Source of the DNA: an uncultured Bacilli bacterium
Lineage (GTDB): Bacteria; Bacillota_I; Bacilli_A; RF39; UBA660
Direction of reading: 5' to 3'
Assembly: GCA_910584305.1 (NCBI GenBank)
Contig: CAJTZW010000003.1
Coordinates: forward strand, 55,106-119,105
DNA: 64,000 bases
How positions within the stretch are numbered: position 1 is the stretch's first letter; the number at the start of each line of letters is the position of its first letter. This document shows, piece after piece, positions 9,501 to 17,627 of the stretch. A program made the position numbers and the translations under genes. The notes under the pieces are model-generated. The model worked only from the letters and a program-made list of their open reading frames with translations. It was not told the origin of the DNA and ran no database searches.

Positions 9501-11297
9501 TCTCGCATATCCTTGATCAAGTGTACGAGAAAGTTCAAGCGTATCAATCACAGTATTTTGAAAAGTTCCAAGATTATATTTTTTCATTGCCATTTCAATA
9601 AACGAAATATCAAATTTGGCATTATGCGCAACCATTGGTGCATCCGAAGCCCATGATAAAAATCTTTTTGTAACTTCTTCTTCATTATCTTTTCCTTGAA
9701 CCATTTCATCTGTAATACAGGTAAGTTCTGTAATCTTATCTGGAATATGTCTCCCTGGATCAATCAATTCATCAAAACGGTCAATAATATCCCCATTTTG
9801 GATTTTAACAGCACCAATCTCAATCATCTGATCAGCCCCACCTGCATTAAAACCAGTAGTTTCTGTATCAAATACAACATAAGTACTATCCATAAGTGGT
9901 GCATCCGTAGGACGTACAACAATATTTACAGTATCATCTACAAGGGTAAGCTCTGTTCCATACAATCCCTTAAAAATAGGAGGATTTTTTTGCAATTCCC
10001 TCTGTTGATCTAGTTCACGTTGTAATTCTGTCTTAACACCATCATCATCTTCTTCCGCTATCTTACTTTCTAACTCCTCTATTTTAGCCTGTATATCTTT
10101 ACGAATCTTTTTATTATAAGACTTTATAATTCCAAACGAGATAGGAAATGCTTGACAGCCACTATGATCTGTAATTGCAACTCCCCTATATCCCATTTCA
10201 ATTGTTTTTTCCACAAGTTCACAAGTATGTTTTCCCAAATCCAATTTGGTAACTCCATCCATACCACTCATCATTGTATGGGCATGAAGTTCTACTCTTT
10301 TTATAGGAGCATCATCAATAATCTTTTGTTCAAAAGACTTTTCTAAAGTATTAATATCCCGAATCGTAAGACTAATATCTTGATTATATTGGTCTTTATC
10401 TTTTACAGTAGCACGTATTTTATGCCATGTTTTCTTTTTTATCTTTTTAGCGATAATATTGAATTCATCATCATCATGTACAAAAAGTGTCCCATAAATA
10501 CTATCAGTAAAATCTGTTATTTTTAAAGAAATAATATGAAGGCCTGTTTTAGTTTCACGGAAATCTGGATCTGCAAATATATATCCCTCAATGGTAACAG
10601 TCCCTCCAGGGCTTACTACGGTATCAAGTCGAACAGGAGTATCATCAATTTCTCTACCAACAATAATCTTTTGATTTTCTGGATCACTAATTAAAGGTGA
10701 CCGCTTATAATCCTTTGGAATAAAGCGCTTCTTGCCTTCATTCACTGAAGGAGTTTCCTCACTTACTTCTGGTATAATTACAGGAGCCTCTAGTTCCTTA
10801 TGAATTTCTTCAATAGTTTCTAAATCCCTCTCTGCATCAATCATAGTTTCAATCTGATATGAAAAACCACATGTGTGCAAATCCTTTTCAAGGGACAGCT
10901 GAATACTATCAAATTTCATTTTCTCTGCTAAATTATTTAATACAATATGAAGTTTTTCCTTTACATAAATAGGCTTATCCAAAAACATTTGTAATAAAGG
11001 AGAATTTTTACTATATAAATCAATAAAATAACGATAATACTCCGCAATTAAATCCTGATTAATACACTTTACCTCTATAGAAATATTCACAGAAAAATTA
11101 GAATATGTAGACGTAAGCAATTCTAAAAAATGCGTATATAAAGAAACTGGTAAATTAGTTGGCAACTCTATGAAAAATACATAAGTATCCTTTGCTCGAT
11201 TCCCAACTATTTTAGAAAGAACACCCTTTTCAAAATAAGAATAAAATTGTTCCTCTATACCAATTTGACGTAATAATAATTCTAATTTCTCATTCAT
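6528..11297 (-). CDS. polC: DNA polymerase III alpha subunit, PolC type
   Basis: This is the replicative polymerase of low-GC Gram-positive bacteria, which has its own 3'-5' exonuclease. The N-terminal domain is followed by an OB fold, a PHP domain (VELHAHTMMSGMDGV), a DnaQ-type exonuclease (FDTETTGF) and the polymerase core, with a zinc-binding insert (CSKC...CPHC) and the catalytic PDIDLNFS motif. A helix-hairpin-helix/C-terminal region completes it. I start at the ATG ending at 11297, which has GGTGGA before it and gives the family N-terminus MNEKLELLL; an ATG 33 bases upstream lacks support. With 1589 residues it is about 150 longer than the Bacillus protein. Part of the excess is a charged coiled-coil insert inside the PHP domain (about 9985-10130). 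Confidence 0.96.
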   Translation of the reverse strand: MNEKLELLLRQIGIEEQFYSYFEKGVLSKIVGNRAKDTYVFFIELPTNLPVSLYTHFLELLTSTYSNFSVNISIEVKCINQDLIAEYYRYFIDLYSKNSPLLQMFLDKPIYVKEKLHIVLNNLAEKMKFDSIQLSLEKDLHTCGFSYQIETMIDAERDLETIEEIHKELEAPVIIPEVSEETPSVNEGKKRFIPKDYKRSPLISDPENQKIIVGREIDDTPVRLDTVVSPGGTVTIEGYIFADPDFRETKTGLHIISLKITDFTDSIYGTLFVHDDDEFNIIAKKIKKKTWHKIRATVKDKDQYNQDISLTIRDINTLEKSFEQKIIDDAPIKRVELHAHTMMSGMDGVTKLDLGKHTCELVEKTIEMGYRGVAITDHSGCQAFPISFGIIKSYNKKIRKDIQAKIEELESKIAEEDDDGVKTELQRELDQQRELQKNPPIFKGLYGTELTLVDDTVNIVVRPTDAPLMDSTYVVFDTETTGFNAGGADQMIEIGAVKIQNGDIIDRFDELIDPGRHIPDKITELTCITDEMVQGKDNEEEVTKRFLSWASDAPMVAHNAKFDISFIEMAMKKYNLGTFQNTVIDTLELSRTLDQGYARHGLSALVKRYNVPWDEDAHHRADYDAEGTALVFHKMLKKLEAQKYEKISDLDKLISKDEIYKFGRTFHFNAIALNKTGLKNLFTIISLANTVYLYKTPRILRSKLEELREGLIIGSGCYESEVFTEARSKEGEELTNIINFYDYVEVQPPEVYDHLLQLGDFKDKGELESHLKKIVDATISAGKIIVATGDVHHFTREDKIYREIIVNQKVPGGGRHPLAKKDIKNIPSQHFRTTREMLNDFAFLGTDLAYEIVVTNTNKVLDMVDEIEVIPDTGGTPFSPRVKSDDGGSYLDCPRVVTDLVYDKAKDWYGEPLPYSIEERIATELYGDIVLNSIKSKLTDLNGETLQKEAFKRLHEVILEGSDAVKSLVREYLKETSEETLSEEELDKKLKKSLGGVIGAGFDPIYLIAQRLVKHSNDEGFLVGSRGSVGSSFVATMMGITEVNPLSAHYRCSKCKMSIFEDENGTSLGATYSSGFDLPDKMCPHCNIPLLKDGQDMPFATFLGFNADKVPDIDLNFSDLNQASTHAYTKVLFGADNVYRAGTIGTVADKTAFGFVKGYCEEKNIVMRTAEVERLAQGCTGVKRTTGQHPGGIVVIPDYMDCFDFTPFQFPAEDPTSAWRTTHFDYHSIEECVLKLDILGHSDPTQLRLIQLQSGTDIMKVPMDDKDTMSIFTSTDALGVTKEQIMCNTGTLGIPEFGTPFTIKLVEDTKPTTFAELVKISGLSHGTDVWLGNAQELIQNNVVPFKETIGCRDDIMVYLMYKGVKPIKAFKIMEFVRKGKASKDPETWKEHKKIMEDANIPDWFIGSCQKIKYMFPKAHAAAYVISAFRIAWYKVHMPVYFYASWYSSKATDVDVEAMIHGYDAIKTRIIEIQNKGYEATNKENGQLESLKIALEATARNMKFLNIDLYQSEAMVWKAVSDTEVLPPFNAIDGLGEAVAQNIVAEREKGEFISIEDLQKRAKISQTLIDKMRMMGILDGMDESSQLTLF

Positions 11298-11353
11298 AAC
11301 TTCCACCAATATCATTATAGCAAAATTCATTTAAAGAATAAATAACTTTTACG

Positions 11354-11378
11354 AAAAAGACACCTATCAAAGGGTGTC
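11354..11378 (-). terminator. Terminator overlapping the end of the GT-C gene
   Basis: On the minus strand the stem GGACACC(C) / GGTGTC with a seven-base loop is followed by TTTTT. The stop codon of the glycosyltransferase gene lies inside the stem. Confidence 0.75.
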
Positions 11379-12896
11379 CAAATTAAATGCATCCGTAATT
11401 TCATAAATCCAATATGATTCTGAATTCAAACCTACAGGACTTGTATAAATGAGTTCAATCCAACCCTGGTCAAGTAATTCATCCATATATGAATCATATT
11501 CAAATAAAAAATATCTACTATATAAAATATAAACATTATCATGTCGTTTCACATAATATCGTATTCCATCTACAAAATCATCATACGTTACATATTTTCT
11601 CCAATATTCATCCCAAGGAACAAATGTAAAATTATCATAACGTATATTACTCCAGAAAATATTACGATGAATATAACCCGTAACAGAAGTCGCAACATAA
11701 TCCACTGGACAAATAAATGAAGCACTCTCTAAATTCTCTTCAATATATAAAGAAGTATCTAAAGCTCCCGAAACAGGATTCTCTATATCATACTTCAAAG
11801 TTTTATAACCATAAGGAATTGATATAAAACAAAAAATAACCAAAATAACTTCCCATACATAAAATACCCTAAATGATGTCTTTCCTTTTTCACAATAATC
11901 ATGATATAAAATCCAAGCAGCAAACATTATGTAAAAAAGAATCATTAACGTTCTTGGTGGTAATGAAAACCATATAAATGTATGTACACAGAACAAAAAT
12001 AGATAAGAAACAAAAACAATCAAGGTATACTTAAATGAAAATATAAGTCCAACTAGTAAAATAAGGAAAAATACTCCTAATATAATATATAATTTAGAAA
12101 ACTCCATAATATATACACCAATAAACGAATTCACCTCATTCATAAATCCATATAAAAGTGTATAAAGGAAATTTTGAAATGAATTTTCAGAATAATACCC
12201 ACTATCATCCATAATACCCGTTACAATTGAGTTATTCCACAAACTATGACTAATTTGTAAATAACATACCAAAACACCAGCCAGAATAATTAAAATAGGA
12301 ACAATATACTTTTTCTTATTAAAATCATGCCTCTTACTACAAATAGTCTCTATAAAAAATAACAACGACATAATACCAACGAAGATAGACATTATAATAT
12401 GCGAGTTGACAAGTAAAGCCAAAATGAATGCATATAAACACGGTCTCTCTAGTCGTTTTGAATAAGTCAGACATAAAAGACTCAATAAAAATGGGATAAT
12501 AGCATACACCCTACTATTCACACTGAAAAAATACAAAAACGGAGAAGAAAAAACAATGGCTATTTTAACAGGTAAGTGAAATGGAGATTTAAATAAGATA
12601 ATAGCTGCAGTCGCCAACATAAATCCAAAACTAACAAATCCCATAGTAATTGGGGGAAAACCTAGTTTAGCAAATGGCATTAAGATTATGTGCCACAAAC
12701 AAGGATGACCTTCCCACTGCATCTGCTTTATAATATCAATAAAAGACAAATCTCTAGCAATATTCCATGCCTGAAATTCATCACGCCAAAATTCATGATA
12801 AAAAATAGAATATATCATAATACTAGAATATAATAAAAGAATAATACCATAAATAATGTACTGATACTTCAACTTCTTCTCATTCAACATCCACAT
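11367..12896 (-). CDS. GT-C type membrane glycosyltransferase-like protein, copy 1
   Basis: A 509-residue protein with about ten or more membrane segments and a soluble C-terminal domain of about 130 residues. Right after the first membrane segment it has WRDEFQAW, with the acidic pair Asp39-Glu40. This is the place where GT-C enzymes (PMT/ArnT-like) keep their catalytic acid facing outwards. Such enzymes move a sugar from a polyprenyl-phosphate donor to lipids, wall polymers or proteins on the outer face. GGAAGGA precedes the chosen ATG. It is a clear paralogue of the protein at 17628-19148; both share DEx-QAWxIARDLS and EGHPCLWH-ILxPFAKLG. Donor and acceptor are unknown. Confidence 0.75.
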   Translation of the reverse strand: MWMLNEKKLKYQYIIYGIILLLYSSIMIYSIFYHEFWRDEFQAWNIARDLSFIDIIKQMQWEGHPCLWHIILMPFAKLGFPPITMGFVSFGFMLATAAIILFKSPFHLPVKIAIVFSSPFLYFFSVNSRVYAIIPFLLSLLCLTYSKRLERPCLYAFILALLVNSHIIMSIFVGIMSLLFFIETICSKRHDFNKKKYIVPILIILAGVLVCYLQISHSLWNNSIVTGIMDDSGYYSENSFQNFLYTLLYGFMNEVNSFIGVYIMEFSKLYIILGVFFLILLVGLIFSFKYTLIVFVSYLFLFCVHTFIWFSLPPRTLMILFYIMFAAWILYHDYCEKGKTSFRVFYVWEVILVIFCFISIPYGYKTLKYDIENPVSGALDTSLYIEENLESASFICPVDYVATSVTGYIHRNIFWSNIRYDNFTFVPWDEYWRKYVTYDDFVDGIRYYVKRHDNVYILYSRYFLFEYDSYMDELLDQGWIELIYTSPVGLNSESYWIYEITDAFNLDTL

Positions 12897-12924
12897 TCAC
12901 AATTCCTTCCATTATAATAATCTT

Positions 12925-12971
12925 AAAAAGGCAATACAATATAATTAACGACTTAACTATACCATATTGCC
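12925..12971 (-). terminator. Likely terminator after the lipoprotein gene
   Basis: On the minus strand GGCAATA and TATTGCC pair across a long AT-rich loop and are followed by TTTTT. The stem is only seven pairs, so this is a weaker call. Confidence 0.5.
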
Positions 12972-12982
12972 CTAACAAATTA

Positions 12983-13405
12983 CTATTTTATAACACTATA
13001 CTCGATAGATGTTGCACCACTTAAATCAATATCTACTGAACTAGAGATAACCCTAGTTTCACCATTTGGTATTACATCTCCTACAAATCCAGAAAGTGTA
13101 TACATAATACTTCCATCCGCTGCTTTTACAGCAATTGAAAATTCAACCAAATCATAATCTGCACCTGTATTATTTGTAACCTCAGTTACTAATGTTGAAA
13201 CACCATTGGTAACAGTAAGAGCTGTATTTCTCATCTGTAATCCATCGAATTCTTGATCCTTAATAACGTCTTCTGCTGTATTAATCACTGTCCCTGTATT
13301 AACTTCTGGATTCGTTGAATTACCATCTTCGCCTTTTTTACTACATCCACAACCTGTTGCCAATAAAGTTAATCCAACAAGCCCTATTGCTAAAACCCTT
13401 TTCAT
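12983..13405 (-). CDS. Small lipoprotein, FxLYD-like
   Basis: The 140-residue protein has a lipoprotein signal peptide: MKR, a hydrophobic run and the lipobox LLATGC with the modified Cys near residue 19. A Ser/Asn-rich spacer and a single beta-rich domain of about 90 residues follow. The domain reads as FxLYD/DUF-type Ig-like (VTNNTGADYDLVEFSIAVKAADG...GETRVISSS), as in many surface lipoproteins of Bacillota. It would sit on the outer face of the membrane. It stands alone with its own terminator, next to the glycosyltransferase gene. No ligand is known. Confidence 0.72.
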   Translation of the reverse strand: MKRVLAIGLVGLTLLATGCGCSKKGEDGNSTNPEVNTGTVINTAEDVIKDQEFDGLQMRNTALTVTNGVSTLVTEVTNNTGADYDLVEFSIAVKAADGSIMYTLSGFVGDVIPNGETRVISSSVDIDLSGATSIEYSVIK

Positions 13406-13799
13406 TTTATTTATTCCCTCCTACCTTACTAAATATATTCTACACTATATCATAAAATTTATCAAGATATTTTGACTTTTTCACATTTTTATTTAATAAA
13501 ATGTACTGCAATTATTACTCTAATTAGAATCCCATTCATATATTTTCAAATTGAATATACCACATTACCTACTATAGTAAAACTTTATATGATTCACCCA
13601 AATATTGTATATGGAGAGACAAATATTTTCATAATCCAAGCACCTCCAGCATCATAAACTTTTGTTACTATATAGTACCCTTCTTAAACTCTGTAGAGTA
13701 ACACAAGTAGGATATGAGCAAGTATAATTTATAGGAAAATAAAATATATTCCCACTTCCCATACTAATTTAAAACTCAATATCACCATTCCACCTCTAG
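13406..13799. other. Intergenic stretch, nothing recognised
   Basis: About 390 AT-rich bases lie between the lipoprotein gene and the prepilin remnant. Only short frames without ribosome sites or recognisable protein motifs are visible, and I see no RNA gene or strong hairpin. Confidence 0.5.
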
Positions 13800-13996
13800 A
13801 ATAAGCAAAATTAGTAGTCTGAGATGGAGGCATCTTTTAATTCTATAGCCTTTGTAACAGTATTTAAACCCAGTTCAAAAGCTCCCCTTCTAACCTTCCC
13901 TATCTATATCGAGTACCATTGGTACTGCAATAAACGCTATAATTGCTAATATAATAATTCGTACGAGTAATTCTATCAGTGCAAATCTTTTTTCAT
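13800..13996 (-). pseudogene. Decayed prepilin-like gene
   Basis: From ATG at 13996 the frame is lost after three codons. One base later it reads RFALIELLVRIIILAIIAF and continues IAVPMVL, the class III/IV prepilin N-terminus with the conserved Glu. This is close to the start of the giant prepilin-like protein at 55581. After a TAG and a further frame change, ELGLNTVTKAIEL matches the helix that follows the membrane part in that protein. Two or more lesions make it a pseudogene, and the extracellular part is gone. Confidence 0.7.
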
Positions 13997-14121
13997 ATAA
14001 AATATATCTATTGTTCTAGATGTATTGTATCATAGACTCCCATAGAATATAACTTATACCAAAAATCATTACATTTTTTTATCATAGTATAAAGTTAATG
14101 TTAATAACTTTTGTTTACTAT

Positions 14122-14832
14122 TTATTCTAGGAATTCTTTTTTTATATAGCTAAATTTCTTTTCAATTTGATGATATGATAATTTTGCAATTTCTTCCCCT
14201 CTAAATATTTTACTAATTGATTCTTTAGAAGAGTATAAAGCATTTGATGCAATATCTAATACCTGATTACCCTTTTCTAAATAAGCATGATAGTTCCCAC
14301 CACAGAAGAAATTGGGCATATAAGATAAAATAACTTGATAATCCTTGTTTTCTTTAACAAAATCATAGGTTCTTTCATAACATTTCCCCATTAATTTCCT
14401 ATCAAAAATATACCTAGAATTTATAGTTGAAAATTGCTCACTCGCTTTGTATACCTCAATTTCTCCCATAATTGTTTTCAAAACATATTTTGAATCAATT
14501 ATATGTATCTCATACACACCTGGCCATTTTAAAGGATTAATACAATTGGTATATTCATTCTTCGTTGCCAATAAATAGTATATGGCATTATGAATCGACA
14601 TAGAATAATTAAACTTATATAAATTTAACAGCTCATTAAATTCCATCTCATATTCTGTACCTTTTAAATAAAAGTAATTATATAATAAGGATTCACTAAA
14701 TTGTTCTATAATAGGATATGGTAAATCTTTTTTTGATAATTTCAAAAGAACCTTTTTAACAATTAGTTCATTTTTTAAATTTGGCTTTTTCTCACGTAAT
14801 TGTACTTATCTATAAAAATCTTCATATTTCAT
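14122..14832 (-). pseudogene. Unknown protein gene with an early in-frame stop
   Basis: The longest open part (14745-14122, from TTG) encodes 207 residues I do not recognise: a soluble, aromatic-rich protein with one central Cys (NFFCGGNYHAYLEKG). The same frame extends upstream to an ATG at 14832 with a proper ribosome site (TAGGAG), but codon 9 is TAA (14808-14806). The 28 following codons up to the TTG are open and look like coding sequence (REKKPNLKNELIVKKVLLK). I infer a former gene of about 236 codons with a nonsense change near its start. A shorter product from the TTG is possible, but it has no good ribosome site. Confidence 0.55.
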
Positions 14833-15062
14833 AATTTTTCTCCTAAAATTAGTTTTTAGTTACAACAAGATATAGGAATACTCCACGAAACAATAAAGGA
14901 CTTATAAAATAAGGATTTCTATTACTTATAGGTACACCAATAACTACTTTTGTACTTGCCAAAACCACTATATCAATCTACTTTTTAGTTATGGACCCCA
15001 TTGTACCCCATTTATCAATGGGGAGGTGGGTATATGTCAATAAACAAATTATTTTTACAATT

Positions 15063-15904
15063 TTATAGTTCTTCTATCTCTTCTTTAGATAGTCCTGTCG
15101 CTTTCACTATATCCTCAATAGGTGTTCCTATATTTTTTAGATTTCTTGCTATGAATATAGTCTGTTGCTCAATTCCTTGTTCTAGCCCTTGTTCTAATGC
15201 ATATTCAAGTCTACTATTCATCTCTTTCCTTGCAACTGCTTCTGCATCATATAATCCTATAATATTCTTATCTTGACACAATCTCTTAATTTCATCTATT
15301 GCATCATTCATATAATTTTCTCCCCTCAATACTTCTAGTTCACATTCACTCTTGGCTGTGAATATTTTTAATATATTGATTAATTCTTCATTTGCATCAT
15401 TAGTATAACATTTTCGCCTTACACTGTCTAGATTGATATTATATTTTTATAGTTTTCATCATCTATAAAATGATCCACTGTTTCCATCATTTGAAACCTA
15501 TAAATTAGCTTATTCCTTTTATATTGATCATAACAATCAAAATTTAATTGTATAATCATTCGATCATCATATGTTTCTCCTGTTTCATAAGATTCTCCTG
15601 CTACCTTTTTTAGATACTGAGCATTCTTCTTTGGTAACCCAGGATAATATGCCTGGTTCATTTCAATCGATAATAGATGTTTATCGATTTTTACTATCAC
15701 ATCTGTTTTATAGACTTTACTTTCTTTATGGGGTACTGGAAGTTCTATACTTTGATAGTCCGCATTCTTTAATAATTCTTCATCAAGCCCTGTAATTAAG
15801 TGAATCATTCTTGCTTTGCATATATTTGTTTTTTCACTCATCATAAATGCTTTGAATACAGTATCTGATGTTAATTCTAGTATTTTTAGTTCTTTTATTT
15901 TCAT
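15063..15904 (-). pseudogene. Rpn/PD-(D/E)XK nuclease family transposase-like gene, frameshifted
   Basis: From ATG at 15904 (GGTG before it) the frame encodes LTSDTVFKAFM, then the nuclease core YKTDVIVKI...LLSIEMNQ and a helical part, and stops at TAG near 15428. In the next frame, from the same place to 15063, the protein goes on without a break (LDSVRRKCYTNDANEELINIL...) to the coiled ALEQGLEQGIEQQ and a final LSKEEIEEL, as in the family. One single-base lesion at about 15430-15445 therefore splits a gene of about 280 codons. Family members promote recombination. In the core, Asn replaces the usual Gln of the ExQ motif. Confidence 0.75.
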
Positions 15905-15956
15905 CCTACACCTCAATAGTAACATACGAGGTTTTATTACCATTTCCTTCTCATAT

Positions 15957-15990
15957 AAAAAATACATCCACTATTCTAGATGTATTTTGT
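15957..15990. terminator. Hairpin upstream of the Rpn-like gene
   Basis: AAATACATC and GATGTATTT form a nine-base-pair stem around a ten-base loop. T/A runs on both sides make it a possible terminator for either strand. It lies between the nuclease gene and the FAD oxidoreductase gene and can serve the latter, transcribed from the right. Confidence 0.55.
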
Positions 15991-16040
15991 TATATGTACC
16001 CTCTCATTGACAATAATTAGTGAGTAAGATATCCAAAAGA

Positions 16041-17615
16041 CTACTTCTTTTCTTCATGATATGACTTATCTGTATTAACACTCCAAATAGAACTTTTATC
16101 ATTACTTCCATCTACAATCACACTTGCAACTTCCATACCAGTGAGCATTGAATGATCCATATTATTGTATTTATGTTGGCCATTTCTACCAATACAATAT
16201 AGATTTGAATAAGTGTTTAAATACTTTATAATATTAGGCATTTCACTATAAGTATCAAAGTATGCTGGATAAGCTTTTGGAACTTTAATACGAATGCTAT
16301 GTTTTATTTGACTGAAGTCATTTAAAAGACCAATTTGAATCGCTTCTCCTACAGCAAAACGAACAAATTTCTCATCAGACATATTCCAATATTGATCATC
16401 TTCATCACAGAAATATTCAAAAGTAACAAGCTCTTCTTTCTCCATCTTTTTCTTATCTGGAAAAAGATATGGAGACCAATTGTTAAAAAATTGAACTCGT
16501 CCCATTTTAACTTCAGGTTCTTGCATATAAATCCAATGATCTGGGATTACATTCGCAAGTGTAGGAATTTTAGTTTGATTTCGCAAATTAATTTTATCAA
16601 CAACAACCCCAACAGCCATAAAAGAACGATATGGTAAATGAACTGCTGCATTATATACCTTCTTTGGTATTTTTTCTCCATCAAGTCCTAAAAATAAATC
16701 TCGAACTGGCATAGAGGAAATAAAATAATCACACTTCATATTTTTGATTTTACTATTCATACAACAATCCACTGCATATATCTGCTTATTTTTAGAATAT
16801 ACTTTTGTCACTTTATGATTTAGCAAAATCGTTCCACCCAAAGTTTCTACCTTTTCTGCTAAAACCTCCCACATTTGCCCTGCTCCTAATTTTGGATAAT
16901 AAAATTGGTCAATGAGAGAAGTCTCTCCATTTTTTGTATCTTTCTTTCCGATTTTGCTTAAAAAAGCGTCCTTCAAAACAGCCTTAATCGAGACTCCTTT
17001 AACACGTTGACTACCCCAATCCGCTGATATATTATTAGGGCTTCTACCCCAAACTTTCTCTGTGTAATCTTTAAAAAACATACCATATAGTTTCTCACCA
17101 AATCGATTAATATAGAAATTCTCCAGTGAATCTTCCTTTCTCTTTACAATGCAAGATTTCAAATAACTAAATCCAGAAACAAAAGTAATCTTTACTCCCA
17201 TATTGACAATTGTATCTTTATTCAAAGTGACTGGATAATTAAAAAACTTTTTCATATAATAGATACGTGTTAAACGATTACGAATCAAAAATACATTTTC
17301 ATCTTTTTCCGGATTGGGTCCACCTTTTACAAGAGGCTTCGAAATATGCAACTTCCTATCCTCATAAGAAGACGCTCCCTGTACAGGAAGAAGTGACTGC
17401 CACAAATCATTTACACGATCATCCTTTGAAAAAAAGCGATGAATTCCTGTATCCAAACGATACCCATCAAAAGATACAGACTTTGAAATCCCACCTACTA
17501 CATCATCTGCCTCCAAAATAGTAACATCATATTCATCACTCGCTTTTAACAATGTATAGGCAGCCGTCAGTCCTGCTGGACCTGCACCTACAATAACTAC
17601 TTTTTTCTTTTTCAT
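16041..17615 (-). CDS. FAD-dependent oxidoreductase (amine oxidase / UDP-galactopyranose mutase-like)
   Basis: The 524-residue protein begins with a Rossmann dinucleotide motif (GAGPAGLTAAY) and the following acidic strand end (ILEADDVVGG), which bind FAD. After it comes RLDTGIHRFFSK, the pattern of the protoporphyrinogen oxidase/phytoene desaturase/UDP-galactopyranose mutase superfamily. A late NLYCIGRNGQHKYNNMDHS stretch is typical of a sub-family found in sugar-polymer clusters. It lies 12 bases after the GT-C gene at 17628, so the two are probably co-transcribed. This suggests it makes or changes the sugar or lipid used by that enzyme. The substrate cannot be fixed from sequence. Confidence 0.82.
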   Translation of the reverse strand: MKKKKVVIVGAGPAGLTAAYTLLKASDEYDVTILEADDVVGGISKSVSFDGYRLDTGIHRFFSKDDRVNDLWQSLLPVQGASSYEDRKLHISKPLVKGGPNPEKDENVFLIRNRLTRIYYMKKFFNYPVTLNKDTIVNMGVKITFVSGFSYLKSCIVKRKEDSLENFYINRFGEKLYGMFFKDYTEKVWGRSPNNISADWGSQRVKGVSIKAVLKDAFLSKIGKKDTKNGETSLIDQFYYPKLGAGQMWEVLAEKVETLGGTILLNHKVTKVYSKNKQIYAVDCCMNSKIKNMKCDYFISSMPVRDLFLGLDGEKIPKKVYNAAVHLPYRSFMAVGVVVDKINLRNQTKIPTLANVIPDHWIYMQEPEVKMGRVQFFNNWSPYLFPDKKKMEKEELVTFEYFCDEDDQYWNMSDEKFVRFAVGEAIQIGLLNDFSQIKHSIRIKVPKAYPAYFDTYSEMPNIIKYLNTYSNLYCIGRNGQHKYNNMDHSMLTGMEVASVIVDGSNDKSSIWSVNTDKSYHEEKK

Positions 17616-17627
17616 ATAACATTCTCC

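Noticed and set aside
15034..15276. Plus-strand frame with GGGGAGG before an ATG, opposite the end of the Rpn-like gene
   Set aside because: It is antisense to the conserved coiled end of the nuclease family. The ribosome-site-like run belongs to a CCCCATT/AATGGGG palindrome. The product has no recognisable features.
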